64,000 nucleotides of DNA from assembly GCA_964345475.1 (NCBI GenBank), contig CAYFQW010000005.1, positions 47,639-111,638 on the forward strand. Reading direction: 5' to 3'. This document shows, one piece after another, positions 33,169 through 42,133 of the stretch (its first letter is position 1; each line of letters begins with the position of its first letter). The position numbers were made by a program, and so were the translations under genes. Under the pieces are notes generated by a model. That model made no database searches, was not told where the DNA came from, and saw nothing but the letters and a program-made list of their open reading frames with translations. This stretch comes from WRIS01 sp964345475. GTDB lineage: Bacteria; Actinomycetota; Coriobacteriia; Coriobacteriales; Eggerthellaceae.

Positions 33169-34713
33169 TTATTCAACCTGACGTGCAACTTCGTCGACCA
33201 ATTCAATTAGCTCTTGACGCGAATGTAAATCCAGCTTCGTATATACGTTACGGGTATGCGTACGCACAGTATTCCAAGATACACCTAATTTTTTTGCGAT
33301 TGCCGCGCTCTCATATCCCATTGCCAAACAGCGCAATACATCGGTCTCACGTTGCGACAGCTTACCTCTCTCAGACACCTCTTCGATTGAGAGCGTAAAC
33401 CTGCCCTTTTTCTCGGAGAATTCACCCTCCTTGTTCCGATCTGAAAGACCCTCTCCTAACAGTAAGTCCAGAGAGGCTTCACTAGCCTTGTTTGGCATAA
33501 ACAAATTATCCAGTTCTTTTTCTGAAAACAAAACGAATGCACACACAAGCACGATTGCCATCGAACTAAAAAGGACCGCAAAGCTGTACGGTGAAACCAT
33601 AAGTGCTGGAAGAACATGCACCCCCATCAGCCATCCAACGCCATTTCCAAGCATAAAAACGCCATACCCAAACCCAAACACCAGCACGGCAGAAATACGC
33701 TTTTGATATACGATGAACGCAAGGAGGCACCACAGCACGAATTCGTACACATACGAGAGAAAAGTGACAACCTGGCTCCAGCCCACGTGCATGAGCCCAA
33801 CGGTCGGGGTAATGGCTATCAATATCACCACGAAAGTCATGATCACGGAATATATTTTTCCAAAGTTAAAACGCTCGCCATCAAGCCCGATAGCAGCCCC
33901 AGCAAACGCGAGAGCCATAAGCATACGAAGCAGCATAACCAAACTTGAGCTTTCGAACGTTACGTCTACAGGGGAAAGCTCGACCGACGCTGAGCGCAAT
34001 GAAGACACAGTAAGAGAGAATACGAAGGTAACGGCTACGAGGTTCCAGAACGAACGAGGAAAACTCGAACGACTTTCTTCATATACCAACTTATCTTCAT
34101 TATGATCGAGAGAGGAGAGAGTTGCGGTCAAGCTCGCCAAAAGAGGTATGGTCACAAAAGAAAGTATACCCATCAACGAAGGTCCGCCAGCGACTGGCTG
34201 CCATACTGGTGTGCCAATAATGATAAAGTAAATAACAGCCGCTAGCATATAAGAAAGAGCGACGTACAGGATTGCCTGTCGTGGCCGAAGACTACCATAC
34301 ATCTCACCACACTTGAGAGCTATTAAAGCAGTCCCCAAGCCTGTCATGATGCACTCTCCATAAAAGACGATACGAACAACTTCGACTGGAAGGACCGAGC
34401 CTAGATAATAGGGGCCGATAATGATAATGCCTAGACAGGCCAGTGAGGCTACCACTCCTCCAGCTATCACAAACTTCAACTTTAAAATTGTTGTTCTTAA
34501 GCGAGAGGGCAGGAAAGTTGCCCCTAAAAACACGAGGGCAAAGCTTAGGGTGGAAAGTAAAAAAAGGGAAGAGATATTCCTCCCGTCAATTTCTGTATTC
34601 GAAAGCCAAGCTGTGCCAAAATAGGCAATATAGCACCAGGCGAGCCATAATCCCAAAGCCATATAAGGAAGCGAGGGAGACGCTTGTACTATTTTCGTAA
34701 GAAACCTTCTCAT
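33169..34713 (-). CDS. membrane-embedded LuxR-family transcriptional regulator
   Basis: The protein (about 514 residues) has roughly twelve transmembrane helices (about 15-390) followed by a cytoplasmic linker and a C-terminal LuxR/GerE helix-turn-helix: GKLSQRETDVLRCLAMGYESAAIAKKLGVSWNTVRTHTRNVYTKLDLHSRQELIEL. This architecture is expanded in Eggerthellaceae. GAGGGAGA lies 12 bases before the ATG at 34711-34713; longer in-frame starts exist without a site. It ends the molybdoenzyme operon (60 bases after the cytochrome-like gene) and probably controls it. Confidence 0.85.
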   Translation of the reverse strand: MRRFLTKIVQASPSLPYMALGLWLAWCYIAYFGTAWLSNTEIDGRNISSLFLLSTLSFALVFLGATFLPSRLRTTILKLKFVIAGGVVASLACLGIIIIGPYYLGSVLPVEVVRIVFYGECIMTGLGTALIALKCGEMYGSLRPRQAILYVALSYMLAAVIYFIIIGTPVWQPVAGGPSLMGILSFVTIPLLASLTATLSSLDHNEDKLVYEESRSSFPRSFWNLVAVTFVFSLTVSSLRSASVELSPVDVTFESSSLVMLLRMLMALAFAGAAIGLDGERFNFGKIYSVIMTFVVILIAITPTVGLMHVGWSQVVTFLSYVYEFVLWCLLAFIVYQKRISAVLVFGFGYGVFMLGNGVGWLMGVHVLPALMVSPYSFAVLFSSMAIVLVCAFVLFSEKELDNLFMPNKASEASLDLLLGEGLSDRNKEGEFSEKKGRFTLSIEEVSERGKLSQRETDVLRCLAMGYESAAIAKKLGVSWNTVRTHTRNVYTKLDLHSRQELIELVDEVARQVE

Positions 34714-34773
34714 GGTACAAACGATCTCCCTCATCAAACACATTCGATTATGGCATCTCCAAAACTGCATGCA

Positions 34774-35451
34774 TTAGATATGTGCCTGCCTATCACGTGC
34801 CGCCCTTAGCACCCTTAATATAAAGTAGGCAAGGAACACTGTTGAGTATACTCCAACACTAATTGTCGAAGCAATGCCACCGTTCAGTGCCGATGGCAGC
34901 AGCATGAGCATTACGTGGACATACACCAGAAAGAAGAATAGGTAGGCCAGTTTTTGGACTCTCTTCCAACTATCCGCTTTCATCCTCGTCTTAATTGCCT
35001 GAAACGAAGTGATACCTAAGATTAAGAGCAGGACAAATAATACCGCCGCAAACCCGAAAGATCCTAATACGTGCATGTTGAAAGATCCTCCCGAGAGTAT
35101 CCGTGGAAGGTAGGACTGTATATACACCACCATGTGACCCAAAGATAGAATGCAGGCGATAATTGAAAGTTCTGCCCGTACCGGCTTTAGCCATTGATAT
35201 AATTTGGAGCTCTTCGACAGCACTCCTATATACATAACCACCACAAAAAGAGCTAATGGCAGCATACTTTTATGGATCAAGGGCAGAAACACAAGCCATA
35301 CTGATCGAGGCATTGCAATAGCATTGCGCGCGAAGTATATAACACACACTGCTACTGAGATCCCATAAAATAGGCCTGGATATTTTTTTATCGGCCTACG
35401 TAAAACAAGACATGCGACAAAAGTGCAGATTAAAATCAGTGCAAAAGTCAT
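34774..35451 (-). CDS. ferric-reductase-like haem b membrane protein (MsrQ/YedZ-like)
   Basis: The protein (225 residues) has six helices in the ferric-reductase transmembrane arrangement. ELSIIACILSLGHMVVYIQSYL (His106) and RVQKLAYLFFFLVYVHVMLML (His179) supply candidate axial haem ligands, with a third conserved-looking His60. In the MsrPQ system this fold passes quinol electrons to an exported molybdoenzyme. Here it could do the same for the molybdopterin subunit of the operon, in place of a DmsC/NrfD-type anchor, which is absent. Confidence 0.75.
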   Translation of the reverse strand: MTFALILICTFVACLVLRRPIKKYPGLFYGISVAVCVIYFARNAIAMPRSVWLVFLPLIHKSMLPLALFVVVMYIGVLSKSSKLYQWLKPVRAELSIIACILSLGHMVVYIQSYLPRILSGGSFNMHVLGSFGFAAVLFVLLLILGITSFQAIKTRMKADSWKRVQKLAYLFFFLVYVHVMLMLLPSALNGGIASTISVGVYSTVFLAYFILRVLRAARDRQAHI

Positions 35452-35481
35452 AGTACCGCCTCATCCCTCCAGTATTCAGCG

Positions 35482-36312
35482 TTAGAATTTCACTTTTATG
35501 CACTCTCCTTCATCGCATAATAATCGAAATTCTATAATTAAATCCTTAGTAAGGTCCAGGTCGAGAGAAAAAAAGCCGCGCGTTATCTTCAAGACACCCC
35601 GGTAGAATCTCGTCTGTAGTATCAACAAGGCTGTCTCATGAAAATCGCCAAACCATGAAAGCATATGCTCCTCTAAAAACCATTTTGCAGTCTCTATCTG
35701 CCTACGAACATCGACAAAGTCTCTACGATCGCAAGCCTCAATTGCCCTCTGCGACAGGATTGACTGAAATTCGCACATGAAAGATACGTGATCGTCAGGA
35801 AAGTCGTACCCTTTTTTCCTTTGTACATGGTTCTCTTCAAAAACCTTATGAACCTTGTGGTATGCATCTTGGAACAATAGGCCCTCAGGGCTCGTAAAAA
35901 CTGACTCATAGGGCACAGCGTAGCGTCCCTCCCATGATGAGGTGCCAGCAAATGCTGAGGTAAAGTCAACGGCAAGTTCCTGCCTTGTCCCTGTATTACG
36001 CTTTTTCAAATACCTCATCATGTCATTAATTCCCTGCTCAAAATCATCATTCATGTTTTTGTAGGGTGAAAAGTCCAAAGATGCAATATTCTCAATCTGG
36101 GCTTCTGAAAGAGGTTTGAAATAGATGGAGGCCAATAGGTCATAAAATGACGCCCGCCCGAGAAGGGCACTTTTCGTATCGGCAAGCATTTTTTCTAACT
36201 GCTCTATAGATACGCTTTCGCTTTCTGAAGACGCGTGGCCCTCTTTAGCCTGCGCATCTTTGGCCAGATCGGTTTTTAGAATCTGCTCACTAATGAGAAT
36301 GGACTCCGTCAT
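35482..36312 (-). CDS. TorD/DmsD-family molybdoenzyme chaperone
   Basis: All-helical protein (276 residues) with the family patterns FYDLLASIYFKPLS, LAVDFTSAFAG, VPYESVFTSPEGLLFQDAYHKV and DFPDDHVSFMCEFQSILS. Such chaperones hold the Tat signal and assist cofactor insertion. The N-terminal 45 residues are charged and unusual for the family. The start at 36310-36312 is chosen for AGGAGG 10 bases upstream. Its client is presumably the molybdopterin oxidoreductase two genes upstream. Confidence 0.85.
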   Translation of the reverse strand: MTESILISEQILKTDLAKDAQAKEGHASSESESVSIEQLEKMLADTKSALLGRASFYDLLASIYFKPLSEAQIENIASLDFSPYKNMNDDFEQGINDMMRYLKKRNTGTRQELAVDFTSAFAGTSSWEGRYAVPYESVFTSPEGLLFQDAYHKVHKVFEENHVQRKKGYDFPDDHVSFMCEFQSILSQRAIEACDRRDFVDVRRQIETAKWFLEEHMLSWFGDFHETALLILQTRFYRGVLKITRGFFSLDLDLTKDLIIEFRLLCDEGECIKVKF

Positions 36313-36391
36313 AATACATGCCCCTCCTGACATGCGCCAAAAGCATCCCGATGAGAAATGTTTACAAGATCGGGATGCTCAAGCAACATTT

Positions 36392-37006
36392 TTATGCTTC
36401 TACCATGCGAGTTATCGGCTCCGGGCTTTCTTGCCACGATGCAACTTTTTCTGAAAGGATAAATACAACGGTTGGTTTGAGCCCGTTCGGGTCGACGAGA
36501 TGATGACAATTCTCTTCCCCCGCCTCAACCAGTGCTTTTGAAGCCTCGCTTGATGGATCGTCTAGATCCCCGAAGGTCAAGGCTCCGCAACAGCAAATAG
36601 AAACACAGGCTGGCTTCCACTCCTCGTCATTGCGTCGCTGGAAGCAGAGTGTACATTTTTGGACGACATTTGTATTCTTGTTAAGCATACGTGCCTCATA
36701 CGGGCATGCCGGAATACAGGTCTCACAGCCAATGCAAGTGTCATAGTCCACCAAGACAACACCTGTCTCATCATCGCGATACGAAGCGCCTGTTGGACAA
36801 ACTTCAATGCACCCCGGGTTTTCACACTGTTGACACTGGTGAGGCAGCCAATACATCTCTAGGTTGGGAAACGTGCCCGTAGGACCAATAGTAAACACCT
36901 GGTTAAAATGCACACCTAGATCAATTTCGTTTTCAAGCTTGCAAGCTGCAACGCAACTATCACATCCAGTACAACGATCTAAATTTATTACAAGGGTATT
37001 TTTCAT
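36392..37006 (-). CDS. four-cluster ferredoxin subunit (DmsB/PsrB type)
   Basis: Electron-transfer subunit (204 residues) with four [4Fe-4S] sites: CTGCDSC..AC (12-22), CQQCENPGCIEVC (58-70), CIGCETCIPAC (91-101) and CTLCFQRR with CVSIC (118-138). The third set is followed by the standard PYEAR. There is no signal peptide, so it would travel to the periplasmic side with the catalytic subunit. It overlaps the catalytic gene by one base. Confidence 0.93.
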   Translation of the reverse strand: MKNTLVINLDRCTGCDSCVAACKLENEIDLGVHFNQVFTIGPTGTFPNLEMYWLPHQCQQCENPGCIEVCPTGASYRDDETGVVLVDYDTCIGCETCIPACPYEARMLNKNTNVVQKCTLCFQRRNDEEWKPACVSICCCGALTFGDLDDPSSEASKALVEAGEENCHHLVDPNGLKPTVVFILSEKVASWQESPEPITRMVEA

Positions 37007-39831
37007 TAGAACACATCCTTTGTCTGAGGCTCTGCCAACATGTCAGCCGTTGGCAAGAATGGACTGAATTCTTCTGGGTCTACCCAAATATTTGCTGGCT
37101 TTTCCGACTTTTCGATTCGCACCGTGAAGCCGCGATTTGTGTAGGATCCATACACTTCATTAAAGGGAGCGTCATTTTTGGTTAATACATTGACGTTACA
37201 TTCACGCCAGCCCGCCGTTGGCTTGCTTTGAGACTCATCGAAACACTCTGGATTCCAAAATCGCTCCATCCAGACAGTCTTTGGATTAACGCCTTCTGTC
37301 AGATACGCGCGTGCATGCACTTCGCCGCGACGGCTGCTCACCTTAACCCAATCCATATGCTTGATACCCAGCTCTTCCGCACTTGCGGGATTAATACGAA
37401 TTTCTGCAGTAGGATGCAGTTCACGAGCATACGCAGCATGCCTCATGGTTCCATGGTGGAAATGAGGCACCCGTCCTGAGGTCAAAACAAAAGGATATTC
37501 CGTATCGTTGAGGGGGCTTTCTGCTGGTTCTATAAATGTACAAATTGGGCTATAGTCTTCGCATGCCTCTTGAGGTTCTGGATAGCAGAACGGATATCCC
37601 GTGCGTGCTAGCTTAAGAAGGATTTGACAGTACACTTCAATTTTACGAGATTCAGTTCCAAATCCTGCCGGAAGGCCATCGTCAACTATTACTTCATGCT
37701 GGTTGTACGTAAAGTACTCGTCTACGGGCGTTACTCGGGGAACATACTCATCAGTATTATCAATAAGCTCTTCCCAACTAGGAGCTCCTAGTGTCTCAGC
37801 TACTCCAGCCTTAACTTCTTCTTCGGTTGCGGCACCGAGATATCCGGGCATGAGGCCGGGAAGCTCTCCCCCCATCAATTCGCGGCACTTATTTAATACT
37901 TGGGCAGCTGGGATACTGTGGGAGACTGTTTCTCCTATATGGGTACATTCGTTTTGCAGCCATTGAGTATTCAGCTGGGTCATATTGACCTGCGGCTCTT
38001 CAAGCCACTCACGCAAGGGGAAGACGAGATCCGCTGCCTCAATATGAAACGAGGTAAGCATAGGATACTGTCCAATTACATAGTCAACTTCTGGGAACAC
38101 ATCATACCAAGAGGTTGCGTTGCCAAGCATAGCCAGCTTATTACCCGACATATCAAACCAAACGCGTGGTTTATATGGCTCCCCTGTAGCAATAGCCTCC
38201 CGCACACTTGGAATATGAGAGTGGCACCATGCATAAAGACCCTTATGATCTTTCATACCTAAACGGTCAACGAGCAGTTGGTTGGCTAGTTTTTGCTGAG
38301 GATTCTCCTCGCCTAGCTGTTTTATACGGGCTTCGTTCTCTTCGTCAGACATGCCTACTACGGCTCCGATACCATACATATCGGAAAACATTCCCCCAAA
38401 ACCGTTATTGTATGTCAGCGGGCGTGACTCAGGTACGTTCCCCGCACCATACTGCGTCATGGTTACGCCTGGTTTATTAATGTATCCCATAATGGAATCA
38501 AGGCCCATGCAGCCGAGCGGTACTTGCGAAGCAGATTCTGTCATGTCAGAAGCAACACCATTGGCTATGCCTGCAACGCCTGCTTCAGCATATATCTTTA
38601 CTGCTTCTTCGATTTTGTCGGCTTCTAGCCAACATATTTCAGCAGTATGCTCAAAGGTCCAAGGATCTGCTTCTTCTTTGTAAATTTGTCCTGCTGTCTT
38701 ATAAGTTTTCCCGTTATAGTCGCCTGACCAGAAAATCTCGGGATCTACCGTGGCATCATTTGGCGCCGAATACTCAAAGGGTGCGACGGCCTCCGTTGTT
38801 AAATCGTAACAGACATAAGCGGGAGTGTTGTCGGGCGTTGTTTGCTTAAATTCAGGGAACAGCTCACTGGCAAGCACGGGGAGCTTTGTATCAGGATCTA
38901 TCAAGAAAGGTAGGTTGGTCCAGTATTTGGTGAACTCTTCGTCATAAAGCTTGTTCTCAAAAATATAGCGGAACCAACTGAGTAAAACACCTGTATCCGT
39001 TCCTGGACGCACTGGCAACCACACGTCTGCTTTTGCTGCGTCGGGGCTAAAGTTAGGATCCACTACAATTGTTTTTACGCCAGCAGCTTTAAGCTCCGCC
39101 ATACCACGGCCTGATTCTGCAGTTTGGCTAACCGAAGGCTGGGCTGCCCATAAAACAACAACTTCGGCTTTGTTTTCATCAACCCTGAAAATTTCCTGCA
39201 CTGCATTGTCTGCAATAGATTGGTCGTTTCCTCCATAAAAGAGCTTTGAAAGGCTCCATCGTGGCAAATAACATTGTGCACATCCTGGCTCAAACACATT
39301 GGGTGAGCCAAGAGCCATCGGCAATGTCATGGCCTCAATAAAAGAGTAGGCTCCCCCACCGCCAACGCTCGAGAAAAATGAATAGGGTCCATATTTGTCG
39401 ATAGCGTCTACGATATGCGTTGCAGCCTCTTCTACCGCTTCGTCCCATGAGATAACTTCCCATTTGTTCTCTCCGCGTTCTCCTGCGCGCTTAAGAGGAT
39501 GAAGAACTCGCCTGGGGCTATACATGGTATGCAACTGGTTAAGACCCTTGATGCATAGGCTTCCACGGCTTACAGGTGCGTCGGGATCTCCCTCAAGCCT
39601 TACTACAACACCATCTTTTACATAGGCTATAGCTGGACACATTTGGATACAGCCGTGGCACGAGGTCTTCATTTTTATAAGACCGTCTGTACTTGTCCCT
39701 TGCAATGCTTCATCTTTGCTCTCCGGTTGATCCTCCATGCAACCCGACAAGGAGGCACCAATTGCTGTTGCAGCACCAGCAAGAGCCGATACCTTCATGA
39801 AGCTACGTCTTGTTAGCACATTTTTTGACAT
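37006..39831 (-). CDS. molybdopterin-dependent oxidoreductase, catalytic subunit (Tat, probable lipoprotein)
   Basis: DMSO-reductase superfamily enzyme (941 residues) binding bis-MGD. Tat motif LTRRSFMKVSALAGAA runs into a lipobox LSGC (Cys31), so the enzyme may be anchored outside the membrane. The iron-sulfur site is Cys58, Cys61, Cys65 and Cys93. The likely metal-ligand region reads EPGCAQCYLPR (181-191), giving Cys184 or Cys187 as candidate Mo/W ligand, unlike the Ser of DMSO reductase. The start at 39829-39831 has AAGGAGAGGAT directly upstream. Substrate is unknown; polysulfide/thiosulfate-type or aromatic (catechol) reductases are possible relatives. Confidence 0.88.
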   Translation of the reverse strand: MSKNVLTRRSFMKVSALAGAATAIGASLSGCMEDQPESKDEALQGTSTDGLIKMKTSCHGCIQMCPAIAYVKDGVVVRLEGDPDAPVSRGSLCIKGLNQLHTMYSPRRVLHPLKRAGERGENKWEVISWDEAVEEAATHIVDAIDKYGPYSFFSSVGGGGAYSFIEAMTLPMALGSPNVFEPGCAQCYLPRWSLSKLFYGGNDQSIADNAVQEIFRVDENKAEVVVLWAAQPSVSQTAESGRGMAELKAAGVKTIVVDPNFSPDAAKADVWLPVRPGTDTGVLLSWFRYIFENKLYDEEFTKYWTNLPFLIDPDTKLPVLASELFPEFKQTTPDNTPAYVCYDLTTEAVAPFEYSAPNDATVDPEIFWSGDYNGKTYKTAGQIYKEEADPWTFEHTAEICWLEADKIEEAVKIYAEAGVAGIANGVASDMTESASQVPLGCMGLDSIMGYINKPGVTMTQYGAGNVPESRPLTYNNGFGGMFSDMYGIGAVVGMSDEENEARIKQLGEENPQQKLANQLLVDRLGMKDHKGLYAWCHSHIPSVREAIATGEPYKPRVWFDMSGNKLAMLGNATSWYDVFPEVDYVIGQYPMLTSFHIEAADLVFPLREWLEEPQVNMTQLNTQWLQNECTHIGETVSHSIPAAQVLNKCRELMGGELPGLMPGYLGAATEEEVKAGVAETLGAPSWEELIDNTDEYVPRVTPVDEYFTYNQHEVIVDDGLPAGFGTESRKIEVYCQILLKLARTGYPFCYPEPQEACEDYSPICTFIEPAESPLNDTEYPFVLTSGRVPHFHHGTMRHAAYARELHPTAEIRINPASAEELGIKHMDWVKVSSRRGEVHARAYLTEGVNPKTVWMERFWNPECFDESQSKPTAGWRECNVNVLTKNDAPFNEVYGSYTNRGFTVRIEKSEKPANIWVDPEEFSPFLPTADMLAEPQTKDVF

Positions 39832-39882
39832 ATCCTCTCCTTTTCTTAACTTTGGTATCTTTACCTTGGCTTCCACTTAGAT

Positions 39883-40728
39883 TTACAGTCCTAGCTCGTC
39901 GAGATACATCCTCCCTTCCCTCGTGAGCTTCCACCCTGAATCCCAAACAAGAGCACCCGAACGTTCGAGCTTGTCGATAAACACACTCGGTTGCATCATG
40001 GTAATTTTTCCGTTCACCTGCGTTTCAAGTACAGGACAATCTTTAAGAAATTGGCTTAGCTCCCCATACGAACGAGGGGCAGCTCCAACAAAAGCAAGTA
40101 TGTCTTTATACGTTTTTGCCCGTTCGGGCTTAAGATCAAAGAGCTCTAAAATACGCGCTTTTGGGCTATGCCTCTCGACAAACAGTCTCCCTACTTCACT
40201 TGTTCTGTAGGAGAAAGAAACCACCAGATCGTCAAGCTCGTCTTCGCTAAGGTTCATCTTGTCTTCGGGATCTACAACTTCCCCGTCTTCATCACGCTCA
40301 ATACACTCCAGGCCTTGAGCTTTTTCTAGGGTCTTAATAAGCCGATACTGATTTTGGGTGGCTGTCTTGAATTCAGGCAATGTGGCTATAAAAGTTTCTG
40401 CCTCGTCCAATGAGCGCTCGACTTTACAGTAATCCAAAACAGAATATAAAATTTCTCTATGGAGGGGATGCCTGGTGACGGCATCTTCGAGGAGTCTCAG
40501 TTTTTCTTCAATATTGGTTTTATATGTAAGCCTGTTTTCATCCTCGAGCAAGGCTGCCGATTGCTTCGTGCTTTCCTTATTTATATGAGGATCTTTTTGT
40601 GCACTCAACGACTGTCCATCTGGATCTTGAACACCCATGCACTGCATATCTGCGTTTTCAAGACAAGCATCCGCATGTTGAATACCATCGCGAAAATCGC
40701 CTTTTGAAAGGCTCCCCGCTCCGCTCAT
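39883..40728 (-). CDS. unknown protein at the head of the molybdoenzyme operon
   Basis: Soluble, acidic protein (281 residues) with no signal peptide. The N-terminal 75 residues are polar and low in structure. The middle (about 75-150) is helical (EEKLRLLEDAVTRHPLHREILYSVLDYC, partly quoted region). The C-terminal half has YKDILAFVGAAPRSYGELSQFL and KLERSGALVWDSGWKLTREGRMYLDELGL, which look like two winged-helix modules. AGAGGGGGACAA precedes the ATG at 40726-40728. Its place 51 bases before the catalytic gene suggests a regulatory or maturation role. I do not recognise the family. Confidence 0.6.
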   Translation of the reverse strand: MSGAGSLSKGDFRDGIQHADACLENADMQCMGVQDPDGQSLSAQKDPHINKESTKQSAALLEDENRLTYKTNIEEKLRLLEDAVTRHPLHREILYSVLDYCKVERSLDEAETFIATLPEFKTATQNQYRLIKTLEKAQGLECIERDEDGEVVDPEDKMNLSEDELDDLVVSFSYRTSEVGRLFVERHSPKARILELFDLKPERAKTYKDILAFVGAAPRSYGELSQFLKDCPVLETQVNGKITMMQPSVFIDKLERSGALVWDSGWKLTREGRMYLDELGL

Positions 40729-40862
40729 TTGTCCCCCTCTTCTATGCTCATCGATCTCAAAAGCATTGAGCATTTTCCCTTATTGGAAAATATAGGGCAG
40801 AGAGGGAGTCATTAGCTATCCGCATTCTGGATGAAATGACATGCGGCACAAGCATAGACCTC

Positions 40863-40875
40863 ACGCATTTTGCGT
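40863..40875. promoter_or_regulatory. palindrome upstream of the molybdoenzyme operon
   Basis: ACGCA-TTT-TGCGT (40863-40875) is a perfect inverted repeat about 135 bases before the first gene of the operon, within a 232-base intergenic stretch. It is a candidate operator for the operon's LuxR regulator; this is inference. Confidence 0.35.
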
Positions 40876-40950
40876 CACTTAGACCTTTTAGCTGGTTTTT
40901 TACATTATTTAAAGTGTAAGATGGACACATCAAAGAAGGTGAGTCTGATC

Positions 40951-40983
40951 TTAAAAATATAAAGACAGCTGTCTTCGGGACAG
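40951..40983 (-). terminator. possible terminator after the dipeptidase gene
   Basis: CTGTC (40969-40973) pairs with GACAG (40979-40983) around TTCGG. On the minus strand an A/T-rich stretch containing TATATTTTT follows (40951-40962). It lies 23 bases past the dipeptidase stop. The stem is short. Confidence 0.35.
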
Positions 40984-41005
40984 GTATGGGTTTTAAAACT
41001 AGCCT

Positions 41006-42043
41006 TTAAGAATGGCCTGGATATTCTTTTCTATTTTCTAGGAAGAAGTCATACGCATTTTCAAAGAAAAATCTGTTTGCATTGTCTTTTCCGAAAGCTC
41101 GTGCAACTGACTCATATAATGTGCCGATACGGTCTGCTGGCCTGAGCCATGAGGGGATGTCGCATCCGTCATAGTCGCTTCCAAGCGCAATACTGGCTTC
41201 TCCGCCCAACTCGAGCCAATGATTGATATGCCTCAAAATATCATCTGGGTCAGCTTCATTTTTTCCTGAGACAAGAAAATCATTACAGTAGTTCATGCCG
41301 ACAATACCACCTCTATCGGCAATGGCGAGAAATTGATCATCGGTAAGATTACGAGGATGATCGCAAACCGCGCGAGAATTAGAATGCGACGCAACAAAAG
41401 GCCGCTTAGAAAACTCCAGCAACTCCTGAAAGCTCTCGTCATTTAAATGAGAAACGTCCACGATGATTCTTCGGTTCTCGAGACCTTTTACCACCTCTCG
41501 CCCAAAAGAGCTGAAGCCTGCATGGGTTTGCTTTCCGCTCGCAAGTGCGTTCGGTCCATTCCAAGTGATAGTTATCATCTGCACGCCATCTTTCTCAAGG
41601 ACATCGAGGGGCGCCAGAGAATCCGTAAAAAATGAAGCGCCTTCGACAGTAAGGAGTGCAGCACACTTTTCGACGGCAAAGGCTGTTGGGATTTTTGACG
41701 GATGTGAGACGGACATGATATCACGCGCATTAACTTCGCACTGTTTATCATAAAAACTTTTGACTTTCGTATATAAACGCCAGGCCTCCTCGCCCTGAAG
41801 AACATCAGGAACAAAGATTGCAAAACACTGACACCATGCATAGGGTCGTACGCGTGCGAGTGATATATGTGCGTCGTTATCATAGAGGGACGTCATTCGA
41901 CTTAGTGAGACGCCCTCCTCTTCATTCAAACGGTTGAAATCCGGATACACATTTGAGCGCCTCAGCGCAAGGCGATCAAGCGTATCGCAATGCAGGTCGA
42001 AAACAGGTATTTTCCCCTGATACATCGTTTCGCTTCTTTGCAT
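41006..42043 (-). CDS. membrane dipeptidase (peptidase family M19)
   Basis: Zinc-dependent dipeptidase (345 residues) of the renal dipeptidase family. VFDLHCDTLDRL carries the first metal-binding His and Asp, then VDVSHLNDESFQELLEFSKRPFVASHSNSRAVCDHPRNLTDDQ supplies further His ligands, and GSDYDGCDIPSWL is the conserved C-terminal motif. No signal peptide is seen, so it is probably cytoplasmic. The ATG at 42041-42043 has GGAG six bases upstream; an in-frame TTG four codons earlier is less likely. It follows the MFS gene and may act on imported peptides or amide conjugates. Confidence 0.9.
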   Translation of the reverse strand: MQRSETMYQGKIPVFDLHCDTLDRLALRRSNVYPDFNRLNEEEGVSLSRMTSLYDNDAHISLARVRPYAWCQCFAIFVPDVLQGEEAWRLYTKVKSFYDKQCEVNARDIMSVSHPSKIPTAFAVEKCAALLTVEGASFFTDSLAPLDVLEKDGVQMITITWNGPNALASGKQTHAGFSSFGREVVKGLENRRIIVDVSHLNDESFQELLEFSKRPFVASHSNSRAVCDHPRNLTDDQFLAIADRGGIVGMNYCNDFLVSGKNEADPDDILRHINHWLELGGEASIALGSDYDGCDIPSWLRPADRIGTLYESVARAFGKDNANRFFFENAYDFFLENRKEYPGHS

Positions 42044-42133
42044 CGTATTCTCCAAAGCCTCTCCTGTATGCTGAGATAAGTTTGACGCTTCCGTAAGGAT
42101 TCAGCAAGGATTATATGACCTATCACTTGTTTT

